DNA of 64,000 nt from Halobaculum sp. MBLA0147. Its GTDB lineage: Archaea; Halobacteriota; Halobacteria; Halobacteriales; Haloferacaceae. The position numbers and the translations under genes are program-made. The DNA is taken from positions 62,001 through 126,000 of the forward strand of contig NZ_JBGKAD010000005.1 of the NCBI RefSeq assembly GCF_041361345.1, in the 5' to 3' direction. Positions 53,349 to 61,970 of the stretch are shown here, piece by piece. Within the stretch, counting starts at the first letter, position 1, and each line of letters begins with the position of its first letter. The notes under the pieces are model-generated. The model made no database searches and had not been told where the DNA came from. It saw only the letters and a program-made list of their open reading frames with translations.

Positions 53349-53890
53349 GTCACCAGCGACGGACCCGACGTTCAAAAAGTCTATTCGATTACCAACAGCG
53401 CAGTCACGACGACATTAATCAATCAGCGGCAGGTGGTGTCGCTCACGTCGTCGACTTCTGCAATGTTCTCCCGCAGGACAGGCTCGCTGAGGGACAACCA
53501 GTTGCCGCCGACCATCAGTGGTCGTCTTCCACAGAAATCCCGGTGACCGACGACCGTCTGTTCAGTGTTGGCGCTCGTCACTCGTGAACAGACACCACCG
53601 CACGGATAGGGGTAGCGGTCATTCGTCGGCCGTCTTCCGACGGTGGCCCATCTGAGACAGTTCACGAATGCCGTCGTAGTGTTCGTATGAGGCCGGCACC
53701 TCACTCACGAGCGGTGCGACCGTGTTGGCTAGCTTCGTCCCTCTGGATGAACTTCTGTAGTTCCTGTCAGAGCGGTCACCGACATTTGCTCTCAACGCCG
53801 ATTGCCGCGGCTGGCATCGCGATATCGCAACTTGGGGTACCATCGACCGGAGGTACGTAACTAGCCACGAGGCAGCGCAATGACACAGAA
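53349..53890. other. Gap, possibly decayed coding DNA
   Basis: About 540 bases. Short minus-strand stretches have protein-like character (LVSEVPASYEHYDGIRELSQ near 53650-53710, and WLSLSEPVLRENIAEVDDVS near 53440-53500), but they are in different frames with stops between. This may be an old pseudogene. I do not recognise the family. Confidence 0.3.
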
Positions 53891-55273
53891 TCAGAATGCG
53901 GCCACGATGTCTTCGATGGAGAACAGGCGGAGATCATCGCGTTCTGCTGCGGCCTCGATCAGACTCCGGCTGAAGCCGCTTCGAGTGAACAGACAGAACT
54001 CATGATCGACATCCGCGCCGCCCTGTGGTGTCCAGCGGATGTCTTCGACGTCGGTTTCGAGGTCGCTCAGCACGTCGTATCCCATCGGCTGGCTCGTGAA
54101 TTTGCACTCTCCGGCGACCACCGTATCGCCGGCCGTCAAGCCGATCACGTCGACCTCCTGCTCCTGATACCACCAGCGGCCGATTCGGTCGAACGTGTAT
54201 TCCTCGTAGAGGTGGGGTACGGCTGTCTGACACAGTTCCTCAAACTTCGAGCTGACGGCGTCCGCGAGGTGTGGTTCGATCAAGTCCTCGTAAGCGTCAG
54301 TGCCTGCTCGGTCGTACTTCTCGCCCTGGCCGTAGACAAACCGGAACCAGAACCGGAACAGTGCGTCCTGTAACACGTACTGCCCGCGGCGAGATTGTGC
54401 GGGATTCTGGGTCACCGGAACCTCTCGACGGACGATCTCTAGGTCTCGGAGGTTCTTCAGGTAGTGGCTGATCTGATCCGAGTCGATACCGGCCGCCTGT
54501 GCGATCTCGTTGGAGGTCTTGTTTCCGGCAGCGATCGTCTTCAGGATCGAAAAGTACCGATTCGGCTCCTCCAGTTCGGTACGCAAGACGTACTCGGGTT
54601 CGTCGTGGAGGAAGCCACGCTTCGAGAGAACGGCCTCCCGGATGTTCCTCTGCAGCGGGCGGTCGTCGTCAACGGCTTGGAGGTAATGCGGGGTCCCGCC
54701 GAAAACACTCCACGCCAGTACCATCTCCTCGGGGTCGTAGTCAGGGAAGAACTCCGCCGCGGCGTCGAACGGCAGTTCCGTCAGTTGCAAGCGCATATCG
54801 AATCGGCCATGAAGTGGACTTCCGCCGCTCATCACTTTCTCTTTCATCATACTGATCGACGATCCGACCAGTACCAACGTGGTGCTCGTGCCGTCGACGT
54901 CGTGATCCCACAGTCGTTGGACGACCGACGGAAGGCTCTCGTCGGCCTCAATCAGGAACGGGAACTCGTCGAGGACGATCAACGCGTCTTGTTCGAAGAG
55001 ATAACCGAGCACATCTTCCCACTCGCGCCGGATGCGTTCGATGCCCGAGAAGGTCCGAGCGGCCTCGGCGACGAAGTCGTCGAGTTGCACCTGCTTGGTC
55101 GTCTCGGTGGCCTGGTAGTAGACGACATCGTCTCGGTCACGGATCGAGTGTTCGACTAACTCTGTCTTCCCGACCCGGCGACGGCCCCAGACGGTAATCA
55201 GCGAGGGTTCGTCAGTATCGTACCGCTCTTGGAGGGCCGCAATATCGGTATTCCGGTCGACGAACGCGTCCAT
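53891..55273 (-). CDS. Archaeal AAA ATPase with DUF234 nuclease-like domain
   Basis: 460 residues. The P-loop WGRRRVGKTELVEH is near residue 29 and Walker B ALIVLDEFPFL near 96, followed by the sensor LVLVGSSISMM. A winged helix (AGNKTSNEIAQAAGIDSDQISHYL split by two linkers) covers about 250-310. The C-terminal DUF234 part reads QEVDVIGL and VVAGECKF, which gives the D-ExK pattern of PD-(D/E)XK nucleases. Such genes are common in archaeal accessory DNA, and their role is uncertain (DNA binding, transposon- or TA-like). It has a striking palindrome in its promoter region. Confidence 0.82.
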   Translation of the reverse strand: MDAFVDRNTDIAALQERYDTDEPSLITVWGRRRVGKTELVEHSIRDRDDVVYYQATETTKQVQLDDFVAEAARTFSGIERIRREWEDVLGYLFEQDALIVLDEFPFLIEADESLPSVVQRLWDHDVDGTSTTLVLVGSSISMMKEKVMSGGSPLHGRFDMRLQLTELPFDAAAEFFPDYDPEEMVLAWSVFGGTPHYLQAVDDDRPLQRNIREAVLSKRGFLHDEPEYVLRTELEEPNRYFSILKTIAAGNKTSNEIAQAAGIDSDQISHYLKNLRDLEIVRREVPVTQNPAQSRRGQYVLQDALFRFWFRFVYGQGEKYDRAGTDAYEDLIEPHLADAVSSKFEELCQTAVPHLYEEYTFDRIGRWWYQEQEVDVIGLTAGDTVVAGECKFTSQPMGYDVLSDLETDVEDIRWTPQGGADVDHEFCLFTRSGFSRSLIEAAAERDDLRLFSIEDIVAAF

Positions 55274-55315
55274 ACATTCACAGTTCGGGGCCTCCCCGAT
55301 AGTACTGCTGATTAA

Positions 55316-55361
55316 GGTAGTTTGAGATAGGGTAGTTTGAACTACCCTACGCTCAACTACC
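55316..55361. promoter_or_regulatory. Nested palindrome before the AAA ATPase gene
   Basis: Inner arms TAGGGTAGTT (55328-55337) and AACTACCCTA (55340-55349) around TG. Outer arms GGTAGTTTGAG (55316-55326) and CTCAACTACC (55352-55361). GGTAGTT thus occurs as four half-sites over 46 bases. It starts 43 bases upstream of the ATG at 55273 and is a likely autoregulatory operator. Confidence 0.65.
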
Positions 55362-55473
55362 TCAGCGTGTCAGATACGGAGTTGCCTAGCACTGATCCGA
55401 ACCGAGTGACGTTGTCGCAATACACGAGACGACAGTTTGCTTCTCGGCGTTCTACAGATCAGCAAGGCGAGTG

Positions 55474-55502
55474 CCTCGGGGCTTGACCCCGAGGCGGTTC
55501 AC
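55474..55502. repeat. IS-end-like hairpin, copy 2
   Basis: CCTCGGGG, loop CTTGA, CCCCGAGG: a perfect 8-bp stem (55474-55494), flanked by GCGGTTCAC. On the minus strand it matches the sequence at 35542-35575. It lies four bases after the stop of the metallophosphoesterase pseudogene. Confidence 0.55.
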
Positions 55503-56086
55503 TCCACCTGTAGCCCGACATCGGCTGCCCATGACCGAAGGTCGGAGATCGTTTCGAGATGTGTCTGTTCGGGCCACTCGCCGAGAACGGTGGTGAGCGT
55601 GCCGAGGGTGAGGGGGCTGTATTCGAGGAGTTCGACGCTGACGTTGACGCGTCGGGCGGAAGCGTCGATCAGCGGGAAGGTGTCGGTGTCGTTGTTGTGG
55701 TGGTGCCCGTGGATCACCCAGCCGGGCCAAGAGTCCGGAACGTTCTGTGGACGGTGGACACAGAGAAACTCGTAGCCGTCGTGCGAGAGGCAACACTGAT
55801 CGACGACTGGGCTGGGAGCCTGTCCGTCCGAGAGACCGACATCGTGGTTCCCCTAGACGAGGAGATCGACACCGAGCGCGTTCATGCGCTCGGCCGTCTC
55901 GGTTCCGTCCTGCATGTCCATCGCGATGTCGCCGAGGTGGATCACCGTGTCCTCGGGGTCGACAGTCTCGAAGTGGCGGTCCGTTAGGACAGTGTTCATC
56001 TCACCGACCGAGGTAAACGGCCGGTCGCAGTAGTCGATGATGTTCGCGTGCCCAAAGTGGTGATCTGAGACGACGTACCGCGACAT
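55499..56086 (-). pseudogene. Metallophosphoesterase, one nonsense mutation
   Basis: A frame of 195 codons from ATG 56086, broken only by TAG at 55853-55855. Metal-binding motifs are SDHHFGHANII near residue 7, HLGDIAMD near 50, GNHDVGL directly after the stop, and VIHGHHHNND near 125. The stop falls just before GNHD (LLV-stop-GNHD, where Lys or Arg is usual), so the truncated product has no active site. Everything else is intact, so the loss is recent or a sequencing error. Confidence 0.8.
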
Positions 56087-56165
56087 ATAGCGTTCTTCAC
56101 CGTGGCTCAGAGTAAAGCCTCGCCGGGTGTGAGAGTAATCCCATAGGCACTCCAGATGATACACA

Positions 56166-56447
56166 TCACCCGCCACCACGGGGTCGGAACCACACCGACT
56201 CGCCGATCGGTGAGTCCTCTGCGTCCCCGTCCACCCGTGACACGACAAGATCACGAACGGCGTACGTCACGGTCAACTCGACCGTCTCTGGGGTCGAGCC
56301 GTCGTCACCACTATCGGCTGTCGCGTCCGTGACGGCGACCGTAAAGACGGCGTGGCCGTCACGCTCGGTGATGTCGGTGATCTCCCCAGTCCGCCACGTC
56401 TCGGGATCCGTCTTCGGCGGCTGGGCGTGGATCCTGTCGTGGTTCAC
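56166..56447 (-). CDS. Small hypothetical protein
   Basis: 93 residues from the GTG at 56447 (VNHDRIHAQPPKTDPETW); a frame to 56507 adds Cys/Arg-rich residues and is less likely. The middle is a beta-strand-rich acidic segment (GHAVFTVAVTDATADSGDDG, VELTVTYAVRDLV). It lies between the metallophosphoesterase pseudogene and the NDUFA9-like gene, all on the minus strand. Family not recognised. Confidence 0.5.
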   Translation of the reverse strand: MNHDRIHAQPPKTDPETWRTGEITDITERDGHAVFTVAVTDATADSGDDGSTPETVELTVTYAVRDLVVSRVDGDAEDSPIGESVWFRPRGGG

Positions 56448-56515
56448 ACCATCCCTCCGCGCTCGATAGGCCTGTGAGCATCGATCAGAGAGCACCGCAC
56501 GCAACAATCGACGGG

Positions 56516-57376
56516 TCAGCTTAGGTACGAACGGAGCGAGCGCAGATTCGCTTCCGTGACGTCGAATGCAGCCAGCGCCTCGTTCGACGTCGTGTTGTCG
56601 AGGTCGAACACGCGGTACTGGTCGACACCGATCGGGACACCGGGAATCGCGTTGACGACTCGTGCGCCGACCGCTGCCACCGACCCGGGAACCGGAATCA
56701 CGACGGCGTCCTCGCGGACCAGAGAGACCACGTCCCGAAGCGACAGGCGGTCTGGGCCACCGAGTGCGTACGTCTCACCGACGTGTCGTCCGGACGTACA
56801 GCCGTCGGCGAGCATCGGTGCGAGGTCACCGATCCACAGCGGTTGCACGGGCAGAGCACCACCCTCCGGGAGCGGAACGACGCGTGCAGCTGTGAGTCGC
56901 TCCAGAAACGGCAGGAACGCACACCCGTCTCCGAAGATGATCGACGGACGGTAGATCGCCCAGTTCAGATCCGCCTCGCGGACACACCGTTCCGCGCCAC
57001 GCTTGGCATCGAAGTACGCAGTCGAGATGTCTGCGTCGACACCCAACGCACTCATCTGAACGAAGCGCTCGACGCCAGTGCGTTCACACGCGTCGACGAG
57101 GTGTCGTGTGCCGGCCAAGTGGACGTCGCTGTGACGCTGCTCCGTCGGCTCCACGTGTGAAGGGAGGGCGACGAGGTTTACCACCGTGTCGAACCCCCGG
57201 ACTACGTCGTCGAGTTCGGGATTGGTCACGTCAACCGAAGTCGTCGCGACACTGTCGGGAAGCACACCGTCGTCCGGCGACCGAGAAGCGGCCGTGACGG
57301 CGTGACCACGCTCGTCCAGCACGGTGCAAAGTGAGCGACCGACGAACCCGGTGCCGCCTGCGACGAGGACGTTCAC
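56516..57376 (-). CDS. NDUFA9-like NAD(P)-binding protein
   Basis: 286 residues, an atypical short-chain dehydrogenase. It starts MNVLVAGGTGFVGRSL, the Rossmann motif GxxGxxG. FVQMSALGVD is near residue 104, then AYFDAKRGAERCV holds the lysine, although the usual YxxxK reads YFDAKRG. IYRPSIIFG follows. In haloarchaea such proteins are annotated as complex I NDUFA9-like or nucleoside-diphosphate-sugar epimerase-like. The true function is unknown. It is divergent from the RNase Z-like gene. Confidence 0.82.
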   Translation of the reverse strand: MNVLVAGGTGFVGRSLCTVLDERGHAVTAASRSPDDGVLPDSVATTSVDVTNPELDDVVRGFDTVVNLVALPSHVEPTEQRHSDVHLAGTRHLVDACERTGVERFVQMSALGVDADISTAYFDAKRGAERCVREADLNWAIYRPSIIFGDGCAFLPFLERLTAARVVPLPEGGALPVQPLWIGDLAPMLADGCTSGRHVGETYALGGPDRLSLRDVVSLVREDAVVIPVPGSVAAVGARVVNAIPGVPIGVDQYRVFDLDNTTSNEALAAFDVTEANLRSLRSYLS

Positions 57377-57545
57377 ACCGAGGCGAGGTACTGGCTGAGG
57401 ATGAATTGTCCGTTCTCTCGGGAGCTGGCGACAGCTCGATCCCGAGACACATACTCCAGCACTCCCGTCTCAAGGGATACGACCCTCACATCGCGAAGCC
57501 GTCCGTCTTCTCAACGTTTAGGTGGATCTCGGCCCAGAACGGGAT

Positions 57546-58457
57546 ATGCGAGTGACGGCCGTCGGAACGAGTGGCGGTGTCCCGACCGCGAGGTACGGGA
57601 CGAGTTGCGTGTCGATGGAGTTGTTCGGCGACAGATTCCTTCTCGACTGCGGTGAAGGCTCGAGTCAGCGGCTGATGCGGCACGCGTCGGTGAACGTCGA
57701 TAGCATCCTGATCAGCCACTTCTACGCCGACCACACGCTCGGGCTCCCCGGCGTGATCCAGGCGTTGGAGATGGACGACCGTGACCGCCAACTCGACGTG
57801 CACGTTCCCGCGGGACGGTACGATCGCGCTGTCGATCTGATCGAGGGCGCGTACGGAGAGCCCAGCTACCCGGTCGAGATCCACACCTACACCAGCGACG
57901 AGCCGGCCGTCGAGACGGACGAGTACAGTGTCACCCCGTTCGCCACCCCATACACAGACTACTCACACGGATTCGTCGTCCAGGAGGCGGCAAAACGCGA
58001 GTTCGACCCCGAACGAGCACAGGAACTCGGCATCAGTCCGGGCCCGAAGTACGGCCAGCTGCAGGCCGTTCAGTCCGTCGAGACACCCGATGGGGAGACA
58101 GTCCAGCCCGACGACGTCCTGTCCGAGCCACAACCGGGGCGCAAGCTGGTCTACACCGGCGATACGAGACCAACGCAGGCAGTCGTCGACGCAGCGGCAG
58201 ACGCCTCGTTGGTGATTTACAGCGCGATGTTCAGCGAGGATCTAGCAGGACACGCCCGCTCGACAGGCCACTCGACGGCACGCGAGGCAGGTGAGGTCGC
58301 TACCGAGGCGAACGCGGACCGGCTCTGGCTCACGCACATCTCCCCACGACACGAGGGCGACGAAGAGCAACTCGTCACACAGGCGGCGTCGGCGTTCGAC
58401 GGAGATGTCGTCGCCGTCAGAGACGGTGACACGACAGGGATCACGCGGAGTCGGTGA
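57546..58457 (+). CDS. RNase Z-like metallo-beta-lactamase, altered metal site
   Basis: 303 residues from the ATG at 57546; a TTTAG box lies 28 bases upstream. The order of motifs is that of ribonuclease Z: RVTAVGTSGGVPT, LLDCGEGSSQRL, the metal motif, KLVYTGDTRP, GHSTAREA and LTHISPRHEGDE. The usual HxHxDH motif reads HFYADH, so the second His is Tyr. The usual HEATF reads YSAMF, so its Glu is lost. It may be a non-catalytic paralogue, while the genuine RNase Z should be elsewhere in the genome. Confidence 0.78.
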   Translation: MRVTAVGTSGGVPTARYGTSCVSMELFGDRFLLDCGEGSSQRLMRHASVNVDSILISHFYADHTLGLPGVIQALEMDDRDRQLDVHVPAGRYDRAVDLIEGAYGEPSYPVEIHTYTSDEPAVETDEYSVTPFATPYTDYSHGFVVQEAAKREFDPERAQELGISPGPKYGQLQAVQSVETPDGETVQPDDVLSEPQPGRKLVYTGDTRPTQAVVDAAADASLVIYSAMFSEDLAGHARSTGHSTAREAGEVATEANADRLWLTHISPRHEGDEEQLVTQAASAFDGDVVAVRDGDTTGITRSR

Positions 58458-58612
58458 CAGCCCCGACTTCGGTGTGGGTTCGTCGCGGTAGGCTTTCACC
58501 CAGTTGGGCAAGCGACATCGAGTCGGTCGATAGGAGCCCCCGACAGTAGCCAGCGAGCCCGTGGCTGACACTACCTTCGAGCCGCTTTCCGAGAGTGTTC
58601 GGCACCGCCACG

Positions 58613-59530
58613 CTACTCTTCGATCGCGACCACATTGAGAGTCTCGTCGACGACGAGCGTCAGCGTCTCCTCGCCACACTCGTACGTCACACCCACGCGA
58701 AACGGATCCCGTCCACGGACGGTCTGGTAGTCCGGGTCGGTGAGGTTGAATTCCCAGACAGGCCGGTCACGGACATCGACACCGTGGTCGTAGTAGAAAC
58801 TGACCACGGCGGGATGGTGGAGAAACACCTGGGGCAACCCGATCGTCAAGTCGGAGCCACATTGCTGACAGGTGTACTGGGCCAGCAGAACGGTCGACGG
58901 TTGCGCGGAATCGTCACCGGCGTCGGCGGCCGACTCGTCGGACGGCACGTCTCCATCGGGTGCCGGAGGCTCCTCTACCTCGACGGTCGGCGCTACCGGG
59001 CCGTCGCAGAACGAACAGAACCCGTTGGTGATGTGGTGAAACGTCGTCCGGAGATACCGGTCGGCGACACGTGGAATCTCGTCGCGGCTGTGCCCGGCGA
59101 ACACCGCCGGTGGAACACCGATCCGATACTCGACCGGGCACGACTGACAGCTGATTCGGACGGTTTCGTCGTCGTACTCGAGTGTCCGGTCCCCTCCACA
59201 AGTGGGACACGGGTCCGTCAGTGTGACTGGCTCCAGCGAGCCTGCAGCCGTGTACGCTCCCGCCTCAATCGCGCCGTTGATCTGGATACCCGCTTGGGTG
59301 AGTTCGTACGCATCCTCGGTGTTGGTGACGAACTGTCCGACCAGCTTGCCGAGGTGGTAGTTGAACTGCCCAGAGTCACGCATCACAACCGCGTCACGGA
59401 GTTCCGAGAACGTCGCCTCGTGCCCATCGGCCTCCCACAGCGCTCGCAGAATAGCGACACGACTGTCGTCCGACAGGAGGCCGAACACCTCGTCCGGATC
59501 GGACCGTTCGACAACCGCTGGATCGGCCAT
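58613..59530 (-). CDS. HTH regulator with zinc ribbons
   Basis: 305 residues. An ArsR-like winged helix covers about 8-85 (EVFGLLSDDSRVAILRALWE, FNYHLGKLVG). It is followed by a zinc ribbon CPTCGG...CQSC near 107-130 and a second pair CSFC...CQQC near 170-225, split by a disordered acidic insert. The C-terminus is rich in beta strands. Proteins of this build are common regulators in haloarchaea; the target is unknown. Confidence 0.78.
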   Translation of the reverse strand: MADPAVVERSDPDEVFGLLSDDSRVAILRALWEADGHEATFSELRDAVVMRDSGQFNYHLGKLVGQFVTNTEDAYELTQAGIQINGAIEAGAYTAAGSLEPVTLTDPCPTCGGDRTLEYDDETVRISCQSCPVEYRIGVPPAVFAGHSRDEIPRVADRYLRTTFHHITNGFCSFCDGPVAPTVEVEEPPAPDGDVPSDESAADAGDDSAQPSTVLLAQYTCQQCGSDLTIGLPQVFLHHPAVVSFYYDHGVDVRDRPVWEFNLTDPDYQTVRGRDPFRVGVTYECGEETLTLVVDETLNVVAIEE

Positions 59531-60074
59531 ACAGACGATAGAACCGCGATTGCAATAGGAATAGTGGAGAGCAAAGTGCTACAGCACACCCGTGGTCGCA
59601 AGCCCTCGTCGAATGCGCTCAACGACGCTTCACTGCTGCAGCGTCTCTGTGCGGCACATTATCGTCACCACGCTCGGGTGACGAGAGTGGCCAGCCAGGA
59701 GTTTCGAAAAAAGACCCCCGACGGAGCGCGATCATCGGTAAACAGGCTGGTGACGGCCGGTGTCTGTCGGGAGAGAGGTCAGGTGCGGAAAGGGGGGTCA
59801 GTGATCTCGGCCACAGTGTGCAGGCACACGACACGGTGGCAGGCGGGACACACCTGACGTGACAATTTGGTGGTTACACTAACTAATGTCTTGTGCCGGG
59901 TAGCGACACTCTGTGCCCAGAACACCCTCGCTAGCTAGACCAATCCTCCAATCGTCACGTCCCTCACGAGCGCCGGTTTTGATCGAGCACGTACTGAAGT
60001 GTAGCTGAATTACAATCAGATATGAAAGTGAGATATCACAAACATAATGTTGGCTCGTACCTGGTAATGAAGTG
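59531..60074. other. Gene-free gap before the sensor kinase
   Basis: About 540 bases. A 28-codon minus-strand frame near 59782-59865 reads VCPACHRVVCLHTVAEITD and may be a tiny zinc protein or a fragment, but it has only a TTG start. The last 100 bases are A+T-rich, as expected for a promoter. Nothing else is seen. Confidence 0.35.
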
Positions 60075-61785
60075 ATGCTGCAGGTCCCGCCGGGAGTACC
60101 GCTTCTCGTGGTTTCCCTGTTCATCACAGCATCATTAGCGGGCTACGGACGACGCCAGTACCTGCAGCGCGTTCGACGGAACGATCTACTCGCGTTCGTC
60201 GTGCTGATGGGGGCACTGAGTCTTTCGCTGCTCGCAGAGACCTTCCTCCGAGTCGTAACGTCGCCGGCGCTGAAGCTCCTCGGATTCAACTTCCTCAACA
60301 CCATCTGTATCTGGGTGTCGAGTTACGCGCTTCTCTGGTTCGCGTTGGCGTATACGAACAACACCCAGTGGGTCAATCGGTGGACGGTCGGCATCGCGGT
60401 CGCGACGCCGATCACGTTCGGTACGATCGGAACTGTCGCCCCCAGAGTTTCTGTACGAGGCCCACGGGCTCGTCACACACGGCCCTGTGACGATTCTGGG
60501 GGTCAGGTTCGGAGAGTGGTACACACTCGATCGGACGCTCAAGCCGCCGTTCTTGATTCTGAACCTCTACATCTACGCATTGGGGCTTCTCGCAACTGGC
60601 GTGCTCGGTCGGTACCTTCTCCGGCGTCGCGGAGACGTCGAGTCGGGTCACGCTGTCGCAATCGCTATCGGAGCAGGGGCACCGCTGGTGGCAGGCGCAT
60701 CACTGATCAGCGGGATCGTTCCACCGGAGTTGAGTGTGACAGGTGTATCGTACGGTATCACAGCCGTGGCGTTCGCCGTGGCGACGTTCCGGTACCGACT
60801 CTTCGAGATCGCGCCGGTCGGACGGCAGCAACTCGTCAGAGAGATGCCCGACCCAGTTATCATGCTCGACGACGACGAGACGGTCGTCGACTGTAACCCA
60901 GCGGCACGAGCGATCGTGGGCGCTCCCCCCGACTGGCACGGGACCCCTGCAGAGGCGTTCTTCGCACCACTCCCCGACGACGCTCGCCGCGTCGTTACCG
61001 GTGAGACCGATACTCACACGATCAGCATCGTAGACGGCGAGACAGAGCGGTACTTCACACCCGATATCGCACCGATCGGCAATGGCCGAGGGACGACACA
61101 AGGGCAGCTGATCGTCCTTCGAGAGATCACCGCGCAAAAGCATCGAGAGCAGGAACTCGAACGACAGAACGAACGCCTCGATCAGTTCGCCAGCACAGTC
61201 TCACACGATCTACGGAACCCGTTGAACGTCGCACAGGGGCGGGTCACGCTCGCTCAAAAAGAAGTGGACAACGATCATCTCGAGGCTGCAGCGGACGCAC
61301 ACGAGCAGATGGCAGCCCTGATCGACGACCTGCTGACCTTCGCACGGTCGGGCACTGCGGTCGAGGAGACGACTGCCGTCGAGTTGTCGACCGTCGCACG
61401 GACAGGCTGGCAGACAGTCAAGACGCCGGAGGCGACACTCGAGATCGAGACCGACCAAGTCATCAGGGCCGACCGGGACCGGACGCGGCAACTGCTGGCG
61501 AATCTCTTCCGGAACGCGATCGAACACGTCGGGGCCGATGTGACGGTCACCGTCGGTTCAGTCGACGGTGGTTTTTACGTGTGTGACGACGGTCCTGGAA
61601 TTCCCGAAGCGGACCGCTCGGACATCTTCGATCGTGGGTACTCGACGTCGGAAGACGGAACGGGGTTTGGACTAGCGATCGTCGAGGTGATCGCTGACGC
61701 GCATGGGTGGGATGTCCAGGTTGTCGATAGTTCCGATGGTGGTGCTCGGTTCGAGATCACACAGGTTACGGTTGTATCTGAGTAG
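60075..61785 (+). pseudogene. Sensor histidine kinase, frameshift in a C5 run
   Basis: Two frames cover one protein of about 570 residues. The first (from ATG 60075) gives membrane helices of the 7TM histidine-kinase N-terminal domain (VSLFITASLAGYGRRQYLQR). The second continues with LILNLYIYALGLLATGV, a PAS domain (MLDDDETVVDCNPAARAIVG), the H box VSHDLRNPLNVAQG, the N box ANLFRNAIEHVG and the G/F boxes CDDGPGIPEAD and FDRGYSTSEDGTGFGLAIV. Removing one C from CCCCC at 60439-60443 restores GTVAPEFLYEAHGLVTHG. It is a pseudogene, a sequencing error or a phase-variable switch. Confidence 0.82.
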
Positions 61786-61970
61786 TGCAGTCACCGGAGG
61801 TGGCTCTCGGTCGGCCCAACAGACCATCGACGCATTCTGCTGTTGATTTCCACAGAACCTTGTAATACGGAGATGGTATTCGGAAGAAAAGAAGAATTTT
61901 CGACTGGCTTCCTGCTGAACCCCTGAGTTCAACACCAACCTATTTCTAAATCCAGTGTATTTGTTGAGAT

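Noticed and set aside
59782-59865. 28-codon minus-strand frame with CPAC motif
   Set aside because: Only a TTG start and too short to support; mentioned in the gap entry only.
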